A DNA stretch of 64,000 nucleotides, from positions 558,001-622,000 of the forward strand of contig NZ_FQXT01000003.1 of the NCBI RefSeq assembly GCF_900130045.1, written 5' to 3'. Source of the stretch: Leeuwenhoekiella palythoae. Its GTDB lineage: Bacteria > Bacteroidota > Bacteroidia > Flavobacteriales > Flavobacteriaceae. Numbering within the stretch: position 1 is the stretch's first letter; each line of letters begins with the position of its first letter. The notes beneath the pieces are model-generated. The model searched no databases, was not told the origin of the DNA, and saw nothing but the letters and a program-made list of their open reading frames with translations. Positions 52,962 to 62,400 of this stretch are shown here, one piece after another. A program made the translations under genes and the position numbers.

Positions 52962-53472
52962 ACAACTCAATCACGAAGAGACGCAATTAGCACCACAACC
53001 ATTACCTTTTGTACTGGTCTGTGATCGCGTGAATAGTCCGGCAAATGCGGGAAGTCTTTTTCGGCTTGCAGATGCTTTAGGTATTGAGCATATTTATTTT
53101 TGCCAGGCAAGTCTCAATTTTGAAAGCACCCGCCTCAAACGCACTGCACGTTCCAGTGAAAAGCAGGTTGCATACACCGCCGTTGAAGATGTTGAAACCC
53201 TTCTTCTGCAATTAAAAAATGAAGGTTTTTCGTGTATAGGTCTCGAACTGACCACACAAAGTATTCCGCTGGAAACATTTAAACACCAAGCGTTTGAAAA
53301 AATAGCCTTAGTTTTAGGCAATGAACGGCACGGAATTGACCAGCGTATTTTAGAGCAGTTAGACTATTTAACCTATATCCCGATGCACGGCAAAAACAGC
53401 AGTATGAACGTGAGCCAAGCTGCCGCCATCGCCGCATACCAATTATTAAATGCCCCGAAACATGAAAGATAA
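52951..53472 (+). CDS. TrmH/SpoU-family RNA 2'-O-methyltransferase
   Basis: SPOUT-fold methyltransferase of 173 residues. Motif 1 is DRVNSPANAGSLFRLADALG, motif 2 is LVLGNERHGI and motif 3 is PMHGKNSSMNVSQAAAI, all near-perfect for the SpoU family. It lacks the N-terminal RNA-binding extension of larger members. The start is TTG at 52951, overlapping the DUF4159 stop by 11 nt; no ATG precedes motif 1. Substrate RNA is unknown. Confidence 0.9.
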   Translation: MKTKQLNHEETQLAPQPLPFVLVCDRVNSPANAGSLFRLADALGIEHIYFCQASLNFESTRLKRTARSSEKQVAYTAVEDVETLLLQLKNEGFSCIGLELTTQSIPLETFKHQAFEKIALVLGNERHGIDQRILEQLDYLTYIPMHGKNSSMNVSQAAAIAAYQLLNAPKHER

Positions 53473-54565
53473 ATCTAAAGTCATTGCATACGGCATTCTC
53501 AGAGCCTTGGGGATTATCGCCGGAATTGTATTTATACTATGGTTTTTGTATAAAATTCAGGCAGTACTTGTATTTATCTGTATTGCTGCGGTCATTTCGT
53601 TGATAGGAAGACCGGTGGTAAATTTCTTAAAAAACAAGTGTCGCTTTAGCGCCGTTGCAGCCGCAATAGCAACACTCATTATGGTGCTCATTGTAATTTC
53701 GGGGATTCTTGCATTGTTTATTCCTATTTTAATTGATCAAAGTGAGCATATAAGTAAAATCAATTTTGAAGAAGTAAAACACAATATCAACCGGCTTAAT
53801 GTAGAATTCAGCCGAGCGATGGGTGTTGATCAGGTAACGCTGATAGAAGGATTAAAACAATCTGACTTTATAAAGAATTTTGATATTTCGGTGATTCCTA
53901 CATTTATCAATAGCATTCTGGGTAATTTCAGTTCGTTAATAGTGGGCTTACTTTCGGTGATCTTCATTTCATTCTTCTTGCTAAAAGACAGTCATCTGCT
54001 TTTAGACAGTTTTCTCGTGTTTGCCAATACAGGAGAAGAAAAAAGATTTCGAAGAGTTTTTCATAAAACCAAACAACTATTATCACGTTATTTCTTAGGA
54101 ATTTTACTGCAATTGATGATTCTCTTTAGCATCTATGCTATTTTACTGGTGAGCTTTCAAATACCTAATGCTTTTGCAATAGCGCTGTTTTGTGCGATGC
54201 TCAATGTGGTTCCTTATATTGGTCCGGTTGTTGGCGGCGTGGTAATGATGCTGCTTGTGATAAGCGGAAATTTTACTGCCGACTTTCAAACGGTGATTCT
54301 GCCTAAAATGATCTATGTATTTATAGGATACTGTATTGCACAATTGATCGATAATTTTATCAATCAGCCTTTAATTTTTGGGAGCAGCGTAAAGTCACAT
54401 CCTTTAGAGATTTTTCTGGTGATTGTCATTGCAGGTTTAATCTTTGGTATTTTTGGGATGGTGGTTGCCATTCCTGCCTACACAGCGATCAAAGTAATCG
54501 CAAAAGAGTTTCTCTCAGAATATAAGATCGTACAAAAGCTTACTAAAAACCTGTATGAGCCTTAA
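53462..54565 (+). CDS. AI-2E family transporter (PerM-like)
   Basis: Inner-membrane protein of about 367 residues with seven to eight helices. The conserved C-terminal region includes PYIGPVVGGVVMMLLVISG, IDNFINQPLIFGSSVKSHPLE and a GIFGMVVAIPAYTAIKV stretch, characteristic of the family. Members export varied compounds or act as Na+/H+ antiporters; AI-2 transport is not proven in general. The ATG at 53450 is possible, but the one at 53462 starts the first helix (MKDKSK then hydrophobic). It overlaps both neighbours. Confidence 0.88.
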   Translation: MKDKSKVIAYGILRALGIIAGIVFILWFLYKIQAVLVFICIAAVISLIGRPVVNFLKNKCRFSAVAAAIATLIMVLIVISGILALFIPILIDQSEHISKINFEEVKHNINRLNVEFSRAMGVDQVTLIEGLKQSDFIKNFDISVIPTFINSILGNFSSLIVGLLSVIFISFFLLKDSHLLLDSFLVFANTGEEKRFRRVFHKTKQLLSRYFLGILLQLMILFSIYAILLVSFQIPNAFAIALFCAMLNVVPYIGPVVGGVVMMLLVISGNFTADFQTVILPKMIYVFIGYCIAQLIDNFINQPLIFGSSVKSHPLEIFLVIVIAGLIFGIFGMVVAIPAYTAIKVIAKEFLSEYKIVQKLTKNLYEP

Positions 54566-55745
54566 TAAAAATTTGCTTCAGCTCGAAGTTCAAGCATACC
54601 TGAGAGCGCATTATAAAACGGATGTTTCAAAAGTTTTATTAAGCTCCTCACCTTTTGAGGCCATAAGCAGTCCTGAACTGGCTCAGCAACTTAATGGATT
54701 ACAAAAAGCTGAAGGTAAACTTCCCACGTGGTTTAAGCACTTGGAAATACTATACCCTCCAAAACTCAATTTAGAACAGACTTCATCAGAAGAAACCGCA
54801 GCGTATAAAGCGAACCTATTTTCCGGAAAGAAAGCTTTAGATCTTACGGGTGGCTTTGGTATTGATGATTATTATTTCAGTCAGCAATTTGACGAAGTAA
54901 TCCATTGCGAATTAAATCCTAAACTCAGTGCGCTGGCACAGCATAATTTTGAAGTATTAGGCGCAAAGAATATACAGACGCTCAATCAAAACAGCATTGA
55001 CCTTTTAAAAGGTACTTCTTCTCATTTTGATCTGATCTTTACAGATCCATCACGTAGAAATGAGGTGAAAGGAAAGGTTTTTATGCTGAAGGATTGCGAA
55101 CCCGATATTCCTGAACACCTGGACTTGCTATTAGATAAAACCGATATTCTAATGGTTAAAACGAGTCCGTTGTTGGATATCACGGCCGGGTTACGTGAAC
55201 TGAAACATGTTTTACAAATTCACAGCATTGCGGTTAAAAATGAGGTCAAAGAGTTACTTTGGATACTTTCCAAAAAAGATGATACTAAAGCTTTAAGCCT
55301 TTTTGCTGTAAATCTCTCGAGTGATTTTGATGCTCCGGTAACTTTGGATTTCGACGCATTACAATTTGCTGAAGCCACCTTTGATGAACCACAAACCTAC
55401 CTTTATGAACCCAATGCAGCTTTGCTTAAGCTAGGAGCCTTCAATTGGATTTCAGAGCATTACGCCCTAGACAAATTGGCTGTCAACACACAGCTCTATA
55501 CTTCAGAAAAATTGATTGAGTTTCCGGGCAGGCGTTTTAGAATCAAAGACAGTATTCCGTATTCCAAAAAGACTATTAGTCGGTTGCTTAAAGGAAAACA
55601 AGCGCATATTACCACGCGTAATTTTAAAGCTTCTGTAGCGGATTTACGGAAAAAATTCAAAATTAAAAGCGGTGGTGATCGCTATATTTTCTTTACTACT
55701 TTAGAAAATGGTAAAAGCCTTATGCTTGACTGCGAAAAAATCTAA
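54555..55745 (+). CDS. THUMP-like domain class I SAM methyltransferase
   Basis: A 396-residue methyltransferase-like protein. A helical N-terminal segment precedes the Rossmann core with ALDLTGGFGIDDYYFSQQFD (SAM loop), HCELNPKLSALAQHN and the catalytic-type LIFTDPSRRNEVKGKVFML. The C-terminal part (LIEFPGRRFRIKDSIPY) is the THUMP-like domain. Probably an RNA methyltransferase; substrate unknown. It overlaps the AI-2E gene by 11 nt and ends the operon, sharing CTAA at 55742-55745 with the convergent heme oxygenase gene. Confidence 0.85.
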   Translation: MSLNKNLLQLEVQAYLRAHYKTDVSKVLLSSSPFEAISSPELAQQLNGLQKAEGKLPTWFKHLEILYPPKLNLEQTSSEETAAYKANLFSGKKALDLTGGFGIDDYYFSQQFDEVIHCELNPKLSALAQHNFEVLGAKNIQTLNQNSIDLLKGTSSHFDLIFTDPSRRNEVKGKVFMLKDCEPDIPEHLDLLLDKTDILMVKTSPLLDITAGLRELKHVLQIHSIAVKNEVKELLWILSKKDDTKALSLFAVNLSSDFDAPVTLDFDALQFAEATFDEPQTYLYEPNAALLKLGAFNWISEHYALDKLAVNTQLYTSEKLIEFPGRRFRIKDSIPYSKKTISRLLKGKQAHITTRNFKASVADLRKKFKIKSGGDRYIFFTTLENGKSLMLDCEKI

Positions 55746-56308
55746 GCGTAGCTGTAAGAATCTTTAAAGATCATAAATGCTGCGTGCGCGCCATCTACCG
55801 CGTCTTGATGTTCTTGCTCAGAGTACGTCTTCTCTTCTACCGCACCGGTAAAATTCTTCCAGCGCTGCATAACCTCAGGTGCTGATTTTCCGAAGAAATG
55901 ATGTTTTGTTTTATCTTTAAGATGCTCACAAGATTCAAGATTTTTTCTAATAAGCAAACCTCCCATCATTGAACCTTCAACCACGTAGATCAAACCTAAA
56001 AGATAAGCACTACTAAACTGTTCTTCAGTTGACTCAACCTGTGGAATTTCAGCACCCAGATCGGTTAGATCTTCTGCTAGCGCTTTACTTTTTACAGCAT
56101 CAGCGTACATCTTTAAGTTCTCATCTAAGGAAGCGCTATTAGCCTCTAAAATACGATCTATACGGGCGTAAGCCAGGTAATTTTGTTGAAGTAATTGAGT
56201 GTATGTAGCAACATCAATACTGTGATCGAGAATAAATTTTGCAAGATTATCTTCTTCAGTCTTCTGGTGTAAAGTTGCTGTTTGGGTCTTTAAGTGTTTT
56301 AAAATCAT
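55742..56308 (-). CDS. bphO: Biliverdin-producing heme oxygenase (BphO type)
   Basis: Opens heme to biliverdin, the chromophore for bacteriophytochrome. The 188-residue protein starts ILKHLKTQTATLHQKTEEDN; His14 in ATLHQKT is the expected axial heme ligand. The distal helix is YLLGLIYVVEGSMMGGLLI with the conserved glycine pair. Its start overlaps the upstream response regulator by 53 nt, and it is the last gene of the phytochrome operon. Location directly behind a phytochrome gene makes the role in photoreception very likely. Confidence 0.92.
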   Translation of the reverse strand: MILKHLKTQTATLHQKTEEDNLAKFILDHSIDVATYTQLLQQNYLAYARIDRILEANSASLDENLKMYADAVKSKALAEDLTDLGAEIPQVESTEEQFSSAYLLGLIYVVEGSMMGGLLIRKNLESCEHLKDKTKHHFFGKSAPEVMQRWKNFTGAVEEKTYSEQEHQDAVDGAHAAFMIFKDSYSYA

Positions 56309-56852
56309 ATCCTGATTTTAGGCGTTTAAGGTCTTCTTGAATTTTGAGCATTCCTTCGCGATGCGACATATTTTCACGAGAAAAATTCTCCAGAAAAACT
56401 TCAATATCGCGTACGAGTTTTTTACTCTCTACTATTTTTTTACGCACCGGATGCATCATCGGTCCGTTTTTAGATATGGCGTTGAGGTAAGGCTCTAGGC
56501 GAATATGCAATTTGCTGATATTCTTTTTCAGCATATAACCAGATGCTCCACTGAGAATGGTATCAGCGGCAAGCTCCTCATCGTTTATGGTACCGGTGAT
56601 GAACAAAAAGGTTACCGAAGGGGTCAACTTTTGGGCAACTTCTAAAATCTCTAAACCAGAACACGTAGGCAGATTGTAATCTGATATAATCAGATCTGGC
56701 GGATTATTAACCAGATTCAGTCTAAAATCTGTTAGGTTGTTGCATACAATCACCTCAGCATTTTCTGCCACTTTAAAGATCTCTCGTCTCATTAGCGTCA
56801 CATCGGCGGGATTATCCTCAACCATTAAAATTTTCAATTCTTCTGTGATCAT
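56256..56852 (-). CDS. Response regulator (REC domain only) with C-terminal helical tail
   Basis: A 198-residue protein from the ATG at 56852 (a TTG at 56870 is in frame and less likely). The receiver domain (about 6-125) has the acidic pair VEDNPAD, phosphoacceptor Asp58 in LIISDYNLPTCSG, the Thr in LFITGTIND and the Lys in SGYMLKKN. The last 70 residues (VESKKLVRDIEVFLENFS onward) are helical, without DNA-binding domain. It starts 1 nt after the previous gene ends and may be a phosphate sink or protein-protein regulator. Confidence 0.88.
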   Translation of the reverse strand: MITEELKILMVEDNPADVTLMRREIFKVAENAEVIVCNNLTDFRLNLVNNPPDLIISDYNLPTCSGLEILEVAQKLTPSVTFLFITGTINDEELAADTILSGASGYMLKKNISKLHIRLEPYLNAISKNGPMMHPVRKKIVESKKLVRDIEVFLENFSRENMSHREGMLKIQEDLKRLKSGYDFKTLKDPNSNFTPED

Positions 56853-56853
56853 A

Positions 56854-57264
56854 TTATTTATTGTAAACAATCCAATAGTTAATCAAAGCCGGTAAAGCCT
56901 TTGATAATTCGGGATAGTTGCGTGGTTTTTCAATAAAACTATTCGCACCCAATTTATACGCTTTTATTATTTCATCCTTTCGGTCTGACGAACTCATCAT
57001 TACCACCGGAATCCCTAAATATGCCTCGATCTTTCTAAATTTCTTTAAAATCTGCAATCCGTTTAAACGAGGTACTTTGATATCCAACAACACGAGTTTT
57101 GGTTGCTGCAATCTAAATGCTTCAGACTCTAAAAAAGCCACCGCTTCCTGCCCATCTGAGATGTGTTTGATGCCGTAATGCGGAATATTCTTTTGAAATA
57201 TTCTGTTCATCAAAGCAATATCAGTGTTATTGTCTTCTATCGATAAAATATAATCTTCTGCCAC
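56854..57264 (-). CDS. Rcp1-like single-domain response regulator
   Basis: A 136-residue CheY-type receiver. Acidic pocket IEDNNTD, phosphoacceptor Asp61 in LVLLDIKVPRLNG, Ser/Thr switch in VVMMSSSDRKDE and Lys in SFIEKPRN are complete. The C terminus is extended as in cyanobacterial Rcp1, the partner of phytochrome Cph1. It starts at GTG (57264), 10 nt after the phytochrome gene. The likely phosphodonor is the neighbouring phytochrome kinase. Confidence 0.9.
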   Translation of the reverse strand: MAEDYILSIEDNNTDIALMNRIFQKNIPHYGIKHISDGQEAVAFLESEAFRLQQPKLVLLDIKVPRLNGLQILKKFRKIEAYLGIPVVMMSSSDRKDEIIKAYKLGANSFIEKPRNYPELSKALPALINYWIVYNK

Positions 57265-57274
57265 GGATTAAATT

Positions 57275-59485
57275 TTAACCTAAATTAAATAAAAATGTAC
57301 TTCCTTCACCCGGCTTGCTGATCACCGCTATAGCACCCTTATGTTTTTTTATAATGCGCTTGGCAATAGTGAGACCTATCCCTGAGCCTTCGTACTCGTC
57401 TCCTACCAACCGGTTAAAGAGTCTAAAAATACGCTTCTCGTGGCTTTGATCAAACCCAATCCCATTATCCTGTACAAAATAAAATCCTTTATTCTGATGC
57501 TCTTTAAAACCGATGGTTATTTGAGGCTGCTCAACCGCTCTCGTGTATTTTAATGCATTCGTAAATAAATTCTGAAGCACTTGAGCGATCATTTTACGAT
57601 CTCCATAGGCTTGAGGCATTTGCGGAGCCACAGTAATCGAAACCGAAGGATAATCTTGCGAAATAGGCAAAATCCCAAGCACGTCGTCAACGAGCTTGTT
57701 CATCGAGAATTTATCTTTATTCATCTCTGATTGTGACACCATCGAGAACGCTAAAATATCATCAATTAACTGATTCATTTTAGTCGCCGAACCTATGATC
57801 GTATCAATGGAACTTTTGCCAAATTCATCAAGCTGCTCAAAATAGTCTTCCTTGATGATGTGTGCAAAACCATCAATCCCGCGTAAAGGCGCTCTCAAAT
57901 CGTGTGCTACACTATAACTGAAGGTTTCTAGGTCTTCATAAGCGATCTGGAGCAGATTGTGCAAGCCTTTGATCTCATCATATTTCTCAAGAATTATTTG
58001 AGAAATATCCTGCTTTAGCGCTCGAGCAGCAACGATCTCATAATCTTCCCATGGAGCCGATTTACCTTCTTCTTGTATTGACCAGGCTTCGAATGATTTT
58101 CGCGGTGTTAAGCGTTCGTTGCTATCTAGCGTACTTAGTTTATCAGGATTTCCGGCCCAATTAACGGTCTCTATTTTTTCTGATTTGAACCAAAGGATCG
58201 CATCCTTTTTAAGATTAGACAAAAACAAACACATCACTCCAGAAGCTTTCGCTTTTATATCCTGTAATTCCGGAAGGTCTTTTGTTAACTGTGTGGTGAT
58301 TACCTCATCCTGCTCAAGAGGTTTGAGTCGGTTTATCAGTGCTAGTATCTGTTCTTTATCTGGAGTGATGCCTACTCTTTTAAGCTTACCGTCTAAAAAC
58401 ACGGCCGCACCCTGAGCCTGAGTAAGATCAAGCATCGTATGTGATCCTTTGGTCAGGCCTTTATGAACATTCCAGTTTTTGGTGATCTTTTCCATCAAAA
58501 GACTACGTGTTTTTGAGGCTTCATTTAGCTTTTGTAAAAGGATATTTGAAGAAAGCAGCACCAGCTGACTAGAAAATATTTGTGTTAGAAATTTACAGGA
58601 TTGGCGTTTATAAAAGTCAACGAATTTAGGTGAATAATGATGACAAGCGATCAAGCCCCACAAGGCTCCTTCTGAGATTATAGCTGCGGTTAGCGAAGCT
58701 CCAACGTTCATATTTTCTAAATATTCAATATGAATTGGTGACGAGGCTCTGGTTTCGCTCAACGATAAATCAATAGGGTTTTCTTGCTCTTTACCACCTA
58801 AAGCTTGTATGTGTACCGGTGTACTCGTTACATCTGCAATGATGCGCACCCCTTGTTTTAAAAACAATTTACGCGCTTGCTGCGGAATATCTGACGCCGG
58901 ATATCGTAAGCCTAACCAGCTTTCTAAATGCGATTCCCGGGCTTCTGAAACCACGATTCCATCCCAATGCTCATCAAACCGATAGATCATCACCCGGTCG
59001 TACCCAAAAAACTCTTTGATCAAATCTGCAGTGACATCGCACATATGCTGCTCCTCGCCCGCTCCGTTGAGTTTGCTTACGATCTCTGCCAATTGATTTT
59101 GATATTCAAAAGCATTGGCATCAACTTCCAGAGGCTCAAATTCTACAACCAGATTGCCTTCATTAAGGTGAGCTAACATCGCATAGTGTTGACCCTCTAT
59201 GGTGGTATGTATAGGCGTGGCCTTCTCAGCAACTTTAGTCTCTAGAAGCTGTTTCATTTGCACCTCATCAAAAACCGCGTTTAAAGGTTGACCTAAAAGC
59301 GCTTCGGGGCCTTTAGCAAGAATCTGAGCAATATTATCGCTACAGTAATTTACGATATGTGAGATGGCATCACAGGCAATAAGATACCCGTGCTTTTGAA
59401 TTTTACCTAAAATGTGAATGGGTTCTCTGTCGCAATTGGTTAAAGTAACTTCTTTGGGATATAGTGACGTCGGACCGTGAGCCAT
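57275..59485 (-). CDS. bphP: Bacteriophytochrome histidine kinase
   Basis: Red/far-red light sensor kinase of 736 residues. The photosensory core is PAS (about 20-125), GAF (about 140-310) and PHY (about 320-505). Cys18 in LTNCDREPIH is the expected biliverdin-binding cysteine. GAF marks are YPASDIPQQARKLFL and the chromophore-pocket IACHHYSPKF. The kinase part has the H-box SVAHDLRAPLRGIDGF (His528), N-box FTNALKY, DNGIGFD and GSGIGLTIAKR. No receiver is fused; two receivers follow as separate genes. The start ATG is 2 nt after the previous gene. Confidence 0.95.
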   Translation of the reverse strand: MAHGPTSLYPKEVTLTNCDREPIHILGKIQKHGYLIACDAISHIVNYCSDNIAQILAKGPEALLGQPLNAVFDEVQMKQLLETKVAEKATPIHTTIEGQHYAMLAHLNEGNLVVEFEPLEVDANAFEYQNQLAEIVSKLNGAGEEQHMCDVTADLIKEFFGYDRVMIYRFDEHWDGIVVSEARESHLESWLGLRYPASDIPQQARKLFLKQGVRIIADVTSTPVHIQALGGKEQENPIDLSLSETRASSPIHIEYLENMNVGASLTAAIISEGALWGLIACHHYSPKFVDFYKRQSCKFLTQIFSSQLVLLSSNILLQKLNEASKTRSLLMEKITKNWNVHKGLTKGSHTMLDLTQAQGAAVFLDGKLKRVGITPDKEQILALINRLKPLEQDEVITTQLTKDLPELQDIKAKASGVMCLFLSNLKKDAILWFKSEKIETVNWAGNPDKLSTLDSNERLTPRKSFEAWSIQEEGKSAPWEDYEIVAARALKQDISQIILEKYDEIKGLHNLLQIAYEDLETFSYSVAHDLRAPLRGIDGFAHIIKEDYFEQLDEFGKSSIDTIIGSATKMNQLIDDILAFSMVSQSEMNKDKFSMNKLVDDVLGILPISQDYPSVSITVAPQMPQAYGDRKMIAQVLQNLFTNALKYTRAVEQPQITIGFKEHQNKGFYFVQDNGIGFDQSHEKRIFRLFNRLVGDEYEGSGIGLTIAKRIIKKHKGAIAVISKPGEGSTFLFNLG

Positions 59486-59487
59486 AG

Positions 59488-62400
59488 TTATTTTTTAATT
59501 TTGAAATAGAACGTACTTCCTTGACCAAACTCTGAATCTACCCAGATTTTACCTTCGTGCAGTTTTACGATCTTTTTACAATGCGCTAAACCTACACCGG
59601 TGCCGTCGTATTTTTCTTCGGTAGGAACACGACCAAAAATCTTAAAGATCGCCTCAAGATCATCTTCTTTAATTCCTATTCCATTATCTGCAATAGCGAA
59701 GGTCTGGTATTCATCATCAGAGAACGTTGAGATTCGAATACTTGGGTTGGTGTCTTTCTTTCGGTATTTTAAAGCATTACTGATCAAATTCTGAAACAAT
59801 AAACGCAATTCGGTTTCGTAGGCCATCATTTGTGGCATTTTACCCACGGTTACAGTTGCGTTCGCTTCCCTAATGCTTCGGTTGAGATCGTATTTTACCA
59901 CCTCAAGCAATTCGGCTACATCTACTTTGGTTTTTTTAAGGTCTTCCCCAATGCGGCTGTGTTCTAGCAGCGCTTTAATCTGCTCTGCCATTCGCCCGGA
60001 AGCTTCGTGAATATAACCTAGATATTCTTTACCTTTTTCACTCAATTCACTACTGAATTTCTTCGAAAGAAAATCACTACTGAATCTAATCGTCGAAAGC
60101 GGTTCTTGAAGGTCATGCGAACAAATCGAAACAAATTGTTCTAGATCTGTATTGATGCGTTCTAGGTCTTCTTTTTGCTTTTGTAACTCTTGTTGCGCAT
60201 TTTTAAGATCTGTGATCTCCATCAGCGTGCAGCGCCATTGGGTGGTATCTTTCGCAGAAGTTGTGGTCATCAACTCTGCATTAAACAATACATCTACTTT
60301 ATCTCCATCAACACATTCCAACATCAATTCTTCATTGGCGATACTACCCGATTTTTCGAGTTCGTCTAACAAAGCAATTGCTTTAACCTTCGTACGCTTC
60401 GGATAAAACTCAAAGATAGATTTACCAATAATTTCATTTTTCTCTTTGAAGCCCAAAGTCTCTACGAAAAGCTTATTGCACTCAGAGATCAGACCAGTAT
60501 GCGAATTGATCGTAACGTGCATTACTGGATCATCCTCATAAAAAGCTTTGAATTTCTCTTCACTTTTACGCAAACGCTCCTGTGATTGTTCGACCTTGTG
60601 AATATCAATAAAGGTGATGACCACCCCATCAATTTTATCCTGGCCTGTAACGAACGGAGAAATACGCTGTAAAAAATAGCGCCCGGATTTACTTTTGATA
60701 CGCTTTTCAAAAACCTGCCCGGTTTCCATTACAGATTTAATGTTATCTACAATGGTTTTACGTCTACGAATGCCAAAATTCGCCACAAAATTCTCTATGG
60801 ATCGCCCAATATCTTGTTTTACCAAATGAAAATGCTCCCGGATCGCCGGTGTGAATTTTCTGATAATCAAATTCTTATCTAAGAAAACTGTACCAATTCG
60901 GGTACTATCCAGAAGATTATCCATATCCGCATTAAGCATCGCCAGATCTTCCATCTTTTCAATATGCTCAGCATTTACGGTGTGTAACTCTTCATTTACA
61001 CTTTGCAATTCTTCATTGGTGCTTTGCAATTCTTCATTAGACGCCAGAAGTTCTTCGTTTGACGCCTGCAATTCTTCGTTGCTGGTTTCTGCTTCTTCAA
61101 GCGCATTACTCAGCTCGTATTGTGTCTCTTTTAGCTCTTCCTCAAGATCTCTTATGCGTTCTTGTGAAGATTTATGAATATCAGCGCGCTCAACGATAAT
61201 CGCTTTGTTATGCTCACGGTCTTGCTCAATAAGCGTTATAATAAAATGAAAATCGCCTTCTGCAACGCCGTTTTTAATAGGCTTAACTAAGACATCAAGA
61301 CGGGTTTGTAATTCTTCATCATCCCCATACACCTCCACGTCTTTATACAAGATTTGTGAGCGCTTTCTTTTTGCTTTATTCACGGTGTTTTTAATGGGGC
61401 CGGCGAGTTCTTCCGGAAGCATATCAATAAGGTTTGTTGTAAAACCTTCTTCGGGTAATTGCGCATATTTTTTAAAAGCGCCCATTGCTTCCAAAATCTG
61501 GAAGTTCTCATCAATATACACACTTGCAGCCCCATACTGCTGAATGATCGCCTTACTGATCTCTTCTTTCAGGCGTTGCGTGTTGCTGTAATTTTGCACG
61601 TTTCCGTTTTTCATTCCGTTTTCGTGACGTTTAAACGTTTGACGTTCTGCCGTAGAATTCAATATTTCGGTTTTTAAACGCTCAGAACTTTCTATATTTC
61701 TGTAGATATTCCACTTTCTATTGATTTCCTCAAAATTATCTTTATGCACACCCAGAGATTCGCTGGAGCCTAACGTCAAAATACCGTCTTGCTTCAACGC
61801 ATAATGCAGCAGATGAATGACTTTAGTTTGCACATCGTTTTGAAGATAGATCAAAAGATTACGACACATCACCACATCCATATTTTTAAATGGCGGATCA
61901 TTAGTGATATCGTGATTAGAAAAAATAATGCATTTTCTTAAATTATCTTTTACCACAAAATCGTCTCCGTGCTTTCTAAAATATTTTTTGAGACGATCCT
62001 TAGAAAGATCGCTCAATACATTTTCTGAATAGCTTCCGCGACTGGCAATATCTAAATGATCTTGAGAAATATCTGTTGCAAAGATCTTAAGCGAAACATC
62101 TTTGTCTTGTTTTTCGATTTCCTCTAAAAATAAAATCCCCAAAGAAAACGGCTCTTCTCCTGTGCTGCACCCCACATCCCAAACCTTAATCACATCGCCA
62201 TCATCTTTTGAAGCGACCAGTTCAGGTATAATACCTTCTGCCAATAGCTCCCAAACTTTATAATCTCTAAAAAACTTGGTCACCCCTATCAAAAATTCTT
62301 TGTATAGCGTTTGAACCTCTTCTTTATGGGTCTTCAAATATTCAAAATAACCTTCAAGAGAATCGAGCTTGAGTACACGTACCCGTCTACCAATGCGGCG

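Noticed and set aside
60975-61095. Nucleotide direct repeats inside the CheB-CheR kinase gene
   Set aside because: They encode N-E-E-L heptads of a coiled coil, normal for this family, so not a mobile or regulatory repeat.
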